IMG/VR virus record: IMGVR_UViG_3300021376_000060 | Location: 1 to 59,836 of that record | Strand: one strand, 5' to 3' | Length of the DNA: 59,836 nucleotides | DNA from: a virus | Shown here: piece by piece, positions 53,001-58,013 of the stretch | Position numbering within the stretch: position 1 is the stretch's first letter | Layout: each line of letters starts with the position of its first letter | Notes under the pieces: model-generated | Databases searched by the model: none | The model's input: only the letters and a program-made list of their open reading frames with translations | Told to the model about the DNA's origin: nothing | Made by a program: the position numbers and the translations under genes

Positions 53001-53123
53001 TTGACTTTCCAGTGAAAGATAGTATTGTTTCAAAAATTCAGAAACTAAAGGAAATTCATCCCTTACAAACTCTGGAAGTTGATTGTCTACAACTGAACTG
53101 ATTTTGATTCTTGTTTCTGCCAT
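41037..53123 (-). CDS. gp7: Giant gp7-like baseplate protein with YHYH domain
   Basis: 4028 residues, one fifth of the window (T4 gp7 is 1032). Residues 1-300 contain the gp7 core: QLPEFVRDEFPLVSEFLKQY, and FYSSKGTEGSFEILFRALYG matching T4 'FYSTKGIEASYKFLFKVLYN'. Everything after it is a beta-rich extension. Around residues 1228-1360 lies a YHYH domain (GWAYDGNPIYGPYGYSS, FCITPEYPNGVYAYF, FPYFIGNTYKSKPE). Three tandem HDGS-type modules lie at about residues 2555-2890, and GxGYTSTNPP modules recur near 740, 1070, 1110, 3340, 3400, 3745 and 3790. It follows gp6 as in T4 and probably forms a wedge arm with a long surface extension. Confidence 0.92.
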   Translation of the reverse strand: MAETRIKISSVVDNQLPEFVRDEFPLVSEFLKQYYLSLESQGSVYDLASNLDQYVKVDTLSNLIDSTTLTSNVSFFDTIINVASTAGFPDSYGLLLIDSEIITYTGKTATSFTGCIRGFSGTTSLDNSLNPDELVFTDSAVQEHSSSATVKNLSILFLQKFFTKLKTQVTPGFEDRTLFTGLNDGLFIKQAVDFYSSKGTEGSFEILFRALYGKDVTVIRPQDYLIQPSDAQYRVTKDLVVESINGDINQLVNRTVYQDENSFLPRARGTVTQVERIQRAEKDYYVLSLDIGYDRDIDVDGTVFGEFSIHPKTLLITDIRDTDSSVGGFTPNFTSLDVDSTVGFPQSGELIVDLENGSQITITYTDKTLTQFLNCTGITQEIPSGTEIKSNVYAYGYDDSQGVVTFRVTGVLSDIVLQNQNSSFSAGDPIKIKTLGDSLEDYKFNNWFFNVSTTYTTKSVELLDSSNNSYAINFYDDHSFVIGDRVSILPSFGRPGTEVFGVVISYRNQKSIAVSGQGSLSPSQVYDVSKVLSRFDSSNYPTLNKYTTNVQNVYSDKERSLYIASPSLPTYLDQKITVNDRSVTFSGSFSGTNLTITNHPFYTGDGVYYRSNGAGNNLGIDDGFYFVRKVDSSTIQLAKSRANLYANKVVSVSGTVSNNKLEFSSFVSDSLETKQLEPQKLIRKISDPVDDEKEFQTLPGAIGVLVNGVEVLNYKSENNVFYGPIEEISVTSTGSDYDVINPPVLQVSDAVGSGATAYCNVKGSLERIDVIDGGFDYIEEPRIRISGGNGSLAEAKSNLVSFDHYVSFNARSTSGAINATTGEISFIEDHKFRDYEQVVYDPQGQTVVGGLSTNSSYFVSVIDSNSIKLHSTYSDSILGVNTVSLVNNGSGIQRFKSSNKKRKIGSITVINPGSNYENKKRTSTVSGINTASNIINIQNHGYQNGEVLTYDFTESPVVGLLSTSTYYVTKIDDDSFKLSLVGTSTTQPINLNYITKNYVDLISVGSGIHIFNYEPITVTVSGAIGVSTLTGQDFNATLQPVFRGSIESVHVQSGGNNFGSDDILNYNRQPEFLLLNGSGAQLTPVINNGSIVDVIINDPGTNYNSPPNITVSGSGSGALLTPIISNGTITSVTIVFGGLGYLDSDTIIEVTAAGLSAKFECSIKSWNVNLFERFLQTNQIIDDDGVLGDSFSGFGLQYFHLYSPRKLRSSVLGTRYRNGQIFYQPDLQVINGKEVTSSAHSPIIGWAYDGNPIYGPYGYSSITGGSIRSMVSGYKLNLQPNRPSTTLYPAGFFVEDYEFIGDGDLDENNGRFCITPEYPNGVYAYFTTISSGQIDSVGVFRNYKSPVFPYFIGNTYKSKPETFNFLKSSNQEDININETNWIRNTTPYNITNSNSGYRFLYDPNKVREQVSHVKSVSSGTINSVGILTGGINYQVGDKIIFKEVDLSSKKPVASVSLIKGKSVSSVSVASSELTNLEFYPSSNGYVAFSTTPHYFNNRDTVTFTSDFENPRVDTISNSINSLIVSTGIGSTGYTGLVTYFNVIGNLSEIFIKENDIYQVLDERVKILNVDSESSRVRVLRNIGEISGISTYSVGIAITEVTRKLFINLDIENNYDYKLNTEFYFNPSESLGIGTTSGPGVATTLTFSNPGVGATQISIPTRSIYLPNHQLISGDELIYSSNGGTQISISTDGVSSYQLSDNSVVYATRLTSDLIGISSYRVGLGTTGYYAGISTASDLLYFTGAGSGEIHSFTTNYENILTGNISKNQATVSTASTHGLALGDSVTLNVVSGISTQISVSYNDYNRRLIINKLDFLSSAVDTARNTITIPNHGLYTSQKVIYTSSSPSGGLSNEEIYYVIVVDKNTIKLSNSYYYSSRVERNEINITSASDGSISPVNPSINLTTKNTLLFDVSSPTLSFTNSGILYSAFDFDFYTDPNFNFPFEFTDSNNVEVVRTGRVGIDTNATVALRVNDSTPRKLYYKLTPTNLSIIPIVKEEIIVDNEVVDGSAVNVVQSVYNGTHTVSGITSTSFTYILSNTPEKSSYDTTNSSTTYVTNSPNAYGEIESISTNYGGLNLKSIPEIENVSSELGSGEVLEVSTNSIGKVLKTTIDDIGFGYSNDYSVRPTAKLPNVIKVTPQASFKSIGIASAGRGYSIAPDLIVLDGLTNKVVSDVDLRYNLDSKTVTILKNTKSINNVTPTIIPVNNTNGVGISSIRFISSSNDVVVTLGSSFSNASDFPFNIGDKVLIENTSVGVGSTGKGYNSSNYNYTLFTIVNTDPNIGGVGATVSYNISNYLSNGEVPGTFDSVNSSGRIVLQKQFPIFNIVLEKNIFNKGETVSSNGSFGVVVDWNDINEILKVSTNDTFNSGDVITGRTSTSSGIIGNVTTSTANYIVGSASTVVKGWQTETGFLDNQFQRVHDNDYYQYFSYAIKSPVSVEVWDDAVANLNHTAGFKRFSDLVVESSPTISGINTEQNLGDVSGIADLSRSIDLNCVYDFDLVTENNFIVDGSVRSDEIIFGSRVLQDYIESIGNRVLLIDDISDEFNSNPRSTQFSIVDTFRLDSRSVKYLTFIKDRRFTSQRQVSLVSLVHDGSTAYINQYGGVDSYYDMGSFDFSITGLDGNLLFYPTRSTINDYDVSTVSFDIRDSIVSIGSTDLGDTVFVGSATTSIPSGTSSATTIVGIASTYRSSKVLVQIGATNSSYHEFDELTILHNGTDIILQEYGQLNTVNDDSYSSLGLGTYHAYYSGSNINIDLIPYTSTPVQFDINSVRVSISSTISVGIGTEILNDTRIESSHVAISSTPTPGITTIASYSSTYEGSYYVVSVEDLTNNQYQVSEVVLVDDDTEAYFVEFGIIQTNSSIGSIGATVKPSGDVDLTFTANADTDVEVRVYQNPIGLVDLTIANRTIDFTNAFIRTGYGFYTGSETDVKRAFGLTHKQKPIFERYFDGSNSDIVSVTNNTITIPEHFFITGEKVIYSFAGAGTTQAIGIATTTISGVGSTDKLPSSLYIVKESDLKVRVAASASDALRNPPNILDITTVGIGTSHRFVSTNQNARVLIGIDNLIQSPIVATSVTTTASKEVSIVDDRLTFSGITSFFGGDLVKVDDEIMRVNSVGFGSTNIVLVQRAWMGTGIATHAINSTITKVNGDFNIIGNTINFVTAPYGPTPIGSTTNPPDSRDFVGIETHSTFSGRSFIRSGIVNGDSESYSHNYIFDDISSGFNGTNNTFTLKSNRSNISGFSTSNAIILINDIFQGPARVGSVQIVGDYDLSENTGITSITFTGTISSTSYDVNTSNVPLGGVIVSVGSTSGLGYQPLVSAGGTATVSIAGTISLISIGNSGSGYRSGIQTVNVGIATSSTGIPNITYIGIATVVNGHITGVAITNPGTGYTSTNPPIVIFDDPLSYSNIPLIYSSSSSGLGTAAVADIVVGQGSSVISFEIRNTGYGYGQGQVLTVATGGTTGIPTNTSVSLQEFQITVDQTFTDEFTGWTIGDLQVIDPIDSLFDGEKTTFPIKINGEQTTIRSRRGSNIEVKANLLIFINDILQVPDVSYIFNGGSIITFKEAPKVGDTSKILFYRGTGDVDTLNVDILETVKEGDTLRIDSDIARFKEDSRLVTDVVSTDVVETNVYPGPGLSQDETFARPVVWCRQTEDKIINGQEVGKDRILYEPLITPTSNLIENVSISSTQIWVESVKTFFDSYDEYLHDGTSEIPQNKITIISQNDLVAASATAVVSAAGTISSIIISNGGIGYTSTNPPEIVIENPVGLGSTQRASVLSVVSSAGTVSNIVVSSPGTGYTTSNPPVVLIEPPAVTKETIDSVSYIGDFGTIVGYGISTISGSDKNIFDLYIPQDSFLRDTDVVGTAITVSQIQVGDFFVVQNSNVGASSTNFFTYRTNGSIIGLSTQYVDGIYQVDTIETHYKNVVGVGTTVIKRVFAVVEPTTGISTIGMGSSTIFFDSTYYTWDYLGITTYSGGSITTSNYIGEFSWGRIYDLSRNEPKEFKSYGFSGINTSASVIRFNPLKYKNYVN

Positions 53124-53127
53124 TTTG

Positions 53128-55038
53128 TTATATTCTTACGAGGTCTCCGTTGGAATAACTTGAAGTTACCGTATATGTTGATCCAGAGATATCAGAACCC
53201 GAAGATATTTGATCTGATACCATATTTAACACACTAGAGGATGGGTCTAATTGAAGATATAAATCTTGCAATCCAATTACATCATTAGATCTTGGTGATA
53301 CTGAAATTTCAATTATAGATTCTCCTCCAACATTTTTTGATGTGGAAGTAATGTTGACGGGATTTAATATAATTTCTCCTCTTTCATAATCAATCCTACC
53401 AACATTATTTCTTACAACTGTAGGAGTATTTGAAGATGTTATGGTAAAGAAGAATATAGATCCAGTTCTACCATCAGAATTTGGAATATCTGACATATAC
53501 ACTGTCCCATTTACTGAACTTACAGTAAATCCTGAGGATTTAATATTATATCCACTCATCTTTCCAATATGAAAAGCATTTCCATAGCATATTTCATAAT
53601 CAGCAAATTGATTGAGTGTCGGTTTCATATCTCTTCTCATAACAATTTTTGTTATGTTTGAAGTGATAGCACTATTACTATCGTCAATCAATTTCAGAAA
53701 CTTACTATACTTAAATCTTGCACCATACTTATTCAGTTCTGATGAATTTGCATAAAGGTTTATATTGTTTGATACTATAGTCTGCAAATAGTCTGCACTA
53801 GGAGCTTCGTTTGAGTTATAATAAACTGCGGAATTGAATTCGACATAAAGATACTTAAGATCTAAAATTTCTGGAACTATTCCAGCAACACTATATTTTC
53901 TTAAACTGTTACGAATATTTTCTTTTACTTGACTGGAAACAAATGTTCCATTTATTGGTTTAATGGAAATGTAAACCTTTCCAAATCTTGGAGGATTTAA
54001 ATCTTCACCACCAAAAACAGAAACGGATTCTGTCTCTGGATATATTGTTGGGATTATAGTTTCATAGTCTGTTGCCGTTACAGCTCTATTTTGAGAGGCA
54101 TATATTCTCGGAGCATATTTCTTGATAGAATCTACAGATTCTATATCTTGTCCACCTCTAGACTGTGTGTTAGTAGTTAATAAGGAAATTCCAGTTGTAA
54201 CTACTCTGTTATTATTATCAATAATTCTTCCATTAAAGGTAAAGGATGAAACACCATTTGCACCTTCACCTGTAGTTGTTACATAAGAAACTTCGATATA
54301 ATTTTGATTATCAAGTTTAACTCCAAATACACCATCACCAAAAATGAGTTCGTATCTTTGATCTTCAATCTCTTGAATAAAAAATACTTTGGAAGTAGAA
54401 TCTACATCAAGTAAACTAGAGGATAATGTAAACTTACGAGTTACTGTGCTTGATTGAGTGTTTCTAACGAGAACCGAGATTGATTGAGTATCAATGTCGG
54501 AGTTATCTAAAATAAACTTTTGATTGGGGTTATTTGAATCAACTGTAAAAGTTTTTACTAAGAAAGTTCCCTCATAAACAGAAATATTTTCAAAAAGTGC
54601 TATTCCATTTATAACTGGACGAGTGATGTCCTCAGGAATAGTAAAGGTATAACTCTGATTACCGAAAGAACTTGATGATGTACAAACTGTTCCTTTTTTA
54701 AGGGTAAGAGTTAAAGGTCTTGTTGTAAATCCTGTTGTATCCACAAAGAAAGAAATGTTTGCTCTTGCCGAGGTTTTTGACCTTGGAACATATCCAATAT
54801 TTCTAGCAAGAGAAACAACATTTTCTCTTAACGTAGCACTATCAATAAACACCTCATTGCTAATCATATTAGCATTGTATGATGTAATATAAGTGTTATA
54901 TGCTAAGACATCTATAATTGTCGATAAAGTTGATCCTTCGAAATCATAGTCAGTAAAATTTGAATTCGATTTAAGGTAATCCTTAATCGAAGTCTTAATT
55001 TGATCGAAGTCTAAGTTGGTGAAATTTACTAGTGCCAT
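53128..55038 (-). CDS. gp6: Baseplate wedge protein gp6
   Basis: 636 residues (T4 gp6 is 660). It forms the ring of the baseplate that couples sheath contraction to baseplate opening. The N-terminus (IKTSIKDYLKSNSNFTDYDF, EGSTLSTIIDVLAYNTYITS, SARNIGYVPRS-like LARNIGYVPRSKTSA) is the J-like wedge domain. VTATDYETIIPTIYPETESV and GKVYISIKP in the middle are also typical. The start overlaps the gp25 stop as TAATG, and the gp7-like gene begins 4 bases after its stop. Confidence 0.96.
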   Translation of the reverse strand: MALVNFTNLDFDQIKTSIKDYLKSNSNFTDYDFEGSTLSTIIDVLAYNTYITSYNANMISNEVFIDSATLRENVVSLARNIGYVPRSKTSARANISFFVDTTGFTTRPLTLTLKKGTVCTSSSSFGNQSYTFTIPEDITRPVINGIALFENISVYEGTFLVKTFTVDSNNPNQKFILDNSDIDTQSISVLVRNTQSSTVTRKFTLSSSLLDVDSTSKVFFIQEIEDQRYELIFGDGVFGVKLDNQNYIEVSYVTTTGEGANGVSSFTFNGRIIDNNNRVVTTGISLLTTNTQSRGGQDIESVDSIKKYAPRIYASQNRAVTATDYETIIPTIYPETESVSVFGGEDLNPPRFGKVYISIKPINGTFVSSQVKENIRNSLRKYSVAGIVPEILDLKYLYVEFNSAVYYNSNEAPSADYLQTIVSNNINLYANSSELNKYGARFKYSKFLKLIDDSNSAITSNITKIVMRRDMKPTLNQFADYEICYGNAFHIGKMSGYNIKSSGFTVSSVNGTVYMSDIPNSDGRTGSIFFFTITSSNTPTVVRNNVGRIDYERGEIILNPVNITSTSKNVGGESIIEISVSPRSNDVIGLQDLYLQLDPSSSVLNMVSDQISSGSDISGSTYTVTSSYSNGDLVRI

Positions 55039-55439
55039 TATCGTGTTGGCTGTAATGCAAATGATAATTGTTGAGGTAATACATCAATTCCAACAATGTA
55101 ATAATTAATAGTTACATTGAACTCGTTATTATCATAATTTGGAGATACATCGACTGAGATCAAATCAACTCTTGGTTCGTAATTATTGATTGTATTAGTG
55201 ATTTCATCCTTAATAACAGATGCAGAAATCTCATCCATAGTCTCAAACAATGTCTGAGACACTCTAGATCCAAGATTCTCGTTAAAAAATCTCTCTCCAG
55301 GTAATGTAAAAACAAGATTTCTGACTGAACGAGCAATCGCAGTCTCATTATTAATGGAAATTAGGTCATTATTCAGGGGATTAACCTGAAATGACATACT
55401 AATATCTTTGAAACCTCTACTTAGCCGTTCTACAGGCAT
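55038..55439 (-). CDS. gp25: Baseplate wedge protein gp25
   Basis: 133 residues (T4 gp25 is 132). The gp25 family joins the wedge to the first sheath ring. Conserved features are GFKDISMSFQVNPLNNDLIS, NETAIARSVRNLVFTLPGER with the EF/ER-type turn, FFNENLGSRVSQTLFE, and a last strand FNVTINYYIVG. It is the first gene of the baseplate block, with a late motif 22 bases upstream. Confidence 0.97.
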   Translation of the reverse strand: MPVERLSRGFKDISMSFQVNPLNNDLISINNETAIARSVRNLVFTLPGERFFNENLGSRVSQTLFETMDEISASVIKDEITNTINNYEPRVDLISVDVSPNYDNNEFNVTINYYIVGIDVLPQQLSFALQPTR

Positions 55440-55460
55440 GAAAATATTATAAATCTATCT

Positions 55461-55468
55461 TATTTATT
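55461..55468 (-). promoter_or_regulatory. Late-type promoter motif before gp25
   Basis: AATAAATA on the minus strand, 22 bases before the gp25 ATG, overlapping the stop of the 54-residue gene. It would start the late unit gp25-gp6-gp7. Confidence 0.55.
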
Positions 55469-55628
55469 CGTGTTTTTTGAATTCATAAAGAGGTTCAGTG
55501 CCATACTCCCAATCATCATAGTCTTCATCGTTACGAATTCTCTCATGAATTTCATTTTGGTGAAAAAAATCATGTTTTTTTGGTGTCAGATCGTCATTAT
55601 TGATCTCGCGAAGCATTTTTTGGTCCAT
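55464..55628 (-). CDS. Small charged protein, unknown
   Basis: 54 residues: MDQKMLREINNDDLTPKKHD, then FFHQNEIHERIRNDEDYDDW and EYGTEPLYEFKKHE. It is rich in Asp, Glu, His and Lys with no membrane segment. An AGGAG site lies 8 bases before the ATG. It overlaps the end of the 236-residue gene by 32 bases in another frame. Function is unknown. Confidence 0.72.
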   Translation of the reverse strand: MDQKMLREINNDDLTPKKHDFFHQNEIHERIRNDEDYDDWEYGTEPLYEFKKHE

Positions 55629-56304
55629 TTTGCTCTCCTGATTCGTTAAAATCAGAACTTTTTACGGGGTTGCTATCCCGAATTTTTGTGATTTCGTACA
55701 TAAAATCATCAGATGTCTCAATTTTTCGACGATTTTCAACTGAATACTCAGTTAAATCAATCTCATACCCTGGATTTTTAGTAATTCTGTTCTTAGTCCA
55801 GGCATCATCATACCATAATATCTTGTTATTAGGATATGCATAAAAATTTCCGTTGTCCATCTTAAAAAAGTGAGCACATTTATGCTCTGGAGTCTCACTA
55901 AAATTGGTATTCAGAGTAGATTTTGACTCCCATGACCAATCAAGAGTGAATAAGTAAGTTCCTTCATTCTTTTCTCCACGATAATTGATCAATTCAGCAC
56001 GTAAGTTAGCCAATCTTGAACGAACTTGAACATCAATATAAGGAGAAAAGCAATCCCACCACATACACTCCTCTAATTTAGATGCAGGTGCATCAGGTTT
56101 CCAACAAAATGCATGAATAGGTCTACGAGTCCAGTTCACCCCATTCTCTAGAAACGCTTCAAAGAGGGGTACGTGCTTCTCTAAGGACGCTACAGAATGT
56201 ACATCACATAAAGTTACCTCACCGTGTCCTTTTTTGTGATTATAAAGAAACTCATTACGAATGTAACAAGTAATTGTTGGAAGATTGTGATTTAGATATG
56301 ACAT
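55597..56304 (-). CDS. Conserved cyanophage protein, unknown
   Basis: 236 residuals-length ORF from the ATG at 56304; a TTG at 56316 is also in frame, but the ATG gives MSYLNHNLPTITCYIRNEF. It is Trp-, Cys- and His-rich (LENGVNWTRRPIHAFCWKPD, ECMWWDCFSPYIDVQVRSRL, TLDWSWESKS, HKCAHFFKMDNGNFYAYPNN) with a charged low-complexity tail. I believe it is conserved among marine cyanomyoviruses but know no function. It begins 10 bases after a strong terminator and I find no clear promoter, so its expression may depend on read-through. Confidence 0.8.
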   Translation of the reverse strand: MSYLNHNLPTITCYIRNEFLYNHKKGHGEVTLCDVHSVASLEKHVPLFEAFLENGVNWTRRPIHAFCWKPDAPASKLEECMWWDCFSPYIDVQVRSRLANLRAELINYRGEKNEGTYLFTLDWSWESKSTLNTNFSETPEHKCAHFFKMDNGNFYAYPNNKILWYDDAWTKNRITKNPGYEIDLTEYSVENRRKIETSDDFMYEITKIRDSNPVKSSDFNESGEQNGPKNASRDQ

Positions 56305-56313
56305 AAATTGATA

Positions 56314-56340
56314 CAAAAAAAGCAGGAATTTCTTCCTGCT
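56314..56340 (-). terminator. Rho-independent terminator with GAAA loop
   Basis: On the minus strand AGCAGGAA-GAAA-TTCCTGCT followed by seven T residues. The 8-bp perfect stem begins 13 bases after the stop of the 47-residue basic gene. It ends the glycosyltransferase unit. Confidence 0.9.
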
Positions 56341-56352
56341 CTATCTATACTA

Positions 56353-56496
56353 TTAACCTTTACCTTGACCACGATACCTTTTCTTTCGACCATTTCGAGA
56401 TGTGGCAGAGAGAAGAGTCCGTGCAGAACGTCCCTGACGTGTCTTCTTTGGTTCTCCTGATTCAAATACAGTTTTATTTGATCCACCTTTAGCCAT
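56353..56496 (-). CDS. Small basic protein, unknown
   Basis: 47 residues: MAKGGSNKTVFESGEPKKTR, QGRSARTLLSATSRNGRKKR, YRGQGKG. It is extremely basic, with the C-terminal third almost all Arg, Lys and Gly, and probably binds nucleic acid. The GGAGG site is ideal, 7 bases before the ATG, which itself overlaps the upstream stop as TAATG. A longer ORF in another frame over the same bases (56292-56486) is a shadow. The terminator follows directly. Confidence 0.85.
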   Translation of the reverse strand: MAKGGSNKTVFESGEPKKTRQGRSARTLLSATSRNGRKKRYRGQGKG

Positions 56497-56642
56497 TAGA
56501 TTTCCTCCAGTTCGAGTTGTTCAATATCAAAGTCCTCCTCAGTGTAATACTTAGAGGATAGTTCATCAAGAACCTCAGTACATTCTTCGTAACTGAGGTC
56601 CTGATATATTTTACGTCCTTTATATAAGATATTAAAAGCCAT
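56496..56642 (-). CDS. Small acidic protein, unknown
   Basis: 48 residues: MAFNILYKGRKIYQDLSYEE, CTEVLDELSSKYYTEEDFDI, EQLELEEI. It is acidic, with a short strand then helices. The start overlaps the glycosyltransferase stop and the stop overlaps the next start, both as TAATG, so the three genes are translated together. It is paired with a very basic neighbour of equal size. Function is unknown. Confidence 0.82.
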   Translation of the reverse strand: MAFNILYKGRKIYQDLSYEECTEVLDELSSKYYTEEDFDIEQLELEEI

Positions 56643-57409
56643 TAGATCACACGAGTCTTCTCATGTCCTACACGAATACGAGGATCGCACCAGATATCAA
56701 ATCCAGCTTCTTTTGCGTCAAGACAGAATGAAACATCCTCACCACACATATCTTGAACTGCTCCAGACTCAAAGACTTGCATCTTAGGAGCAAACCAGGG
56801 ATATTCAAGATTCTCAAATACACCCTTCTTAATCAGGACCCAACCAAAACCAGTGTAGTCAACAGTAAAAGGCTTACGACGCTTCGAGATACCTTCTACG
56901 TTCTCATGATTCATGACACCACCATTCTTACGGAAGTCATCTTCTTCCAACCAGTGAGCGACAGAAGTAGTGTGACCATCTTCTGTAGCGTACCAACCAG
57001 CAACAATTTCCTTCTCTTCACCTTCTTCTGAAAGTGCAAGATCACACAGTTGCCAGAACTTTTCGGTATTGAAGACAATATCACTATCAATCCAGAGTTG
57101 ATAATCATAAGTCAACTTACCATCCCAAGGAACTTGCTTCGGTCCACGAAGTACATTTGCTCCAAGAACTTTACAACGAGCAAAGTTAACCATCGATGAG
57201 TAATCTTGAGAAATTTGAATACTCATATTGTTTTGTACAAGATCAAAACAAAGTTGAACAAATGCCTTTAGAAAAGTAAATGAGCAACCACGACCAGGAA
57301 GACAAAAGACAATCGATTTGCCTTTCATTCGTTCCTTAATCGCATCATAGTCCCATTCCGCTTCTTTGGGCTTTGGTGCATTAGCTTTCAAAGTAAATCC
57401 TTTTGCCAT
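56642..57409 (-). CDS. Glycosyltransferase (GT-A fold, family 2-like)
   Basis: 255 residues. SIVFCLPGRGCSFTFLKAF forms the first strand and nucleotide loop, SSMVNFARCKVLG the next helix, and a DxD-type metal motif WIDSDIVF is at residues 107-113 (D108-S-D110). Later blocks are EIVAGWYATEDGHTTSVAHW, VDYTGFGWVLIKKGVFENL and GEDVSFCLDAKEAGFDIWCD, the last like the acceptor-side ED motif. No membrane segment is visible. Phage enzymes of this kind may glycosylate DNA, virion proteins or host surface sugars; the substrate cannot be told. A sigma-70 promoter lies just upstream. Confidence 0.85.
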   Translation of the reverse strand: MAKGFTLKANAPKPKEAEWDYDAIKERMKGKSIVFCLPGRGCSFTFLKAFVQLCFDLVQNNMSIQISQDYSSMVNFARCKVLGANVLRGPKQVPWDGKLTYDYQLWIDSDIVFNTEKFWQLCDLALSEEGEEKEIVAGWYATEDGHTTSVAHWLEEDDFRKNGGVMNHENVEGISKRRKPFTVDYTGFGWVLIKKGVFENLEYPWFAPKMQVFESGAVQDMCGEDVSFCLDAKEAGFDIWCDPRIRVGHEKTRVI

Positions 57410-57432
57410 AATTGAAATTAACCTTCAGATCA

Positions 57433-57461
57433 ATTTTATCGTCATATTTAGGGTTTGTCAA
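57433..57461 (-). promoter_or_regulatory. Sigma-70 promoter for the glycosyltransferase unit
   Basis: On the minus strand, TTGACA (57456-57461), a 17-base spacer, and TAAAAT (57433-57438): 6 of 6 and 5 of 6 matches. The -35 box overlaps the stop codon of the 63-residue gene. It would drive the glycosyltransferase and the 48- and 47-residue genes up to the terminator at 56314-56340. Confidence 0.8.
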
Positions 57462-57649
57462 TAAGACCCCTCAAAGGAGACATTCCGGTTCACCATAATC
57501 TCCTCATAAGATAAATCAGTAACTTCATAATTAGTATGCATAATACCTACCATGTTTCTCAGAGTTCTCCAAGTAATCTCAAACTCATCTTCTTTGACAG
57601 AATGAAATAAACAACGGTCCTTTGCATAAATGTGATAAATCTTTTCCAT
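57458..57649 (-). CDS. Small conserved cyanophage protein, unknown
   Basis: 63 residues: MEKIYHIYAKDRCLFHSVKE, then EFEITWRTLRNMVGIMHTNY and EVTDLSYEEIMVNRNVSFEG. It begins with a beta strand pair and then helices, and the pattern 'iYhiYaKdkcL-h-v-EeeF...W' recalls small phage proteins. GGAG lies 9 bases before the ATG, and the start overlaps the cupin stop as TAATG. Function is unknown. Confidence 0.82.
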   Translation of the reverse strand: MEKIYHIYAKDRCLFHSVKEDEFEITWRTLRNMVGIMHTNYEVTDLSYEEIMVNRNVSFEGSY

Positions 57650-57987
57650 TACTTTACTCTCCCATAATGATCCTCTAAACGTACAATATCATCCTCCTCA
57701 CAAATACCAAGCTGTGTCTCAATCACTGTAATACCATTCTTACCAGCCTTGAGACGATGTACATCCCCCTTACTAATAAAAACACTATCACCTACTTCTA
57801 CATGTCTTACAATATCTTCGTGTGTTAATTCTCCATCACCCTCAACAACTATCCAATACTCTTCCCTATGGAAATGATATTGGAGTGATATTGATTGATT
57901 TGGTGAGATAACAATCTTCTTTACCTTATAATCAATCTCTTCCAATAAGTTTTCGAATAACCCCCATGGGCGAACCTCTGTAGTCAT
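57649..57987 (-). CDS. Cupin, ManC C-terminal type (mannose-6-phosphate isomerase fold)
   Basis: 112 residues, a single cupin domain equal to the isomerase part of the bifunctional ManC/AlgA enzyme. Visible motifs are RPWGLFENLLEEIDYKVKKI, SISLQYHFHREEYWIVVEG with metal ligands H38, H40 and E43, and DVHRLKAG with H77, then the family's C-terminal EEDDIVRLEDHYGR. The nucleotidyltransferase half of ManC is absent. It may act in GDP-mannose-type sugar metabolism, perhaps with the glycosyltransferase two genes on, but this link is inferred. The leader carries a repeated AGATAAAAAATTCCGG element. Confidence 0.88.
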   Translation of the reverse strand: MTTEVRPWGLFENLLEEIDYKVKKIVISPNQSISLQYHFHREEYWIVVEGDGELTHEDIVRHVEVGDSVFISKGDVHRLKAGKNGITVIETQLGICEEDDIVRLEDHYGRVK

Positions 57988-57997
57988 AAAAATATTT

Positions 57998-58013
57998 CCG
58001 GAATTTTTTATCT
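57998..58013 (-). repeat. Leader repeat, copy before the cupin gene
   Basis: On the minus strand AGATAAAAAATTCCGG, 11 bases before the cupin ATG. A second copy with one extra A lies before the 47-residue membrane gene at 58156-58172. Such a match is unlikely by chance over 160 bp and suggests a shared leader or duplication. Confidence 0.7.

Noticed and set aside
56292-56486. 64-residue minus-strand ORF
   Set aside because: It overlaps the 47-residue basic gene, which has a GGAGG site and TAATG coupling. It also reads across the terminator and has no support of its own.
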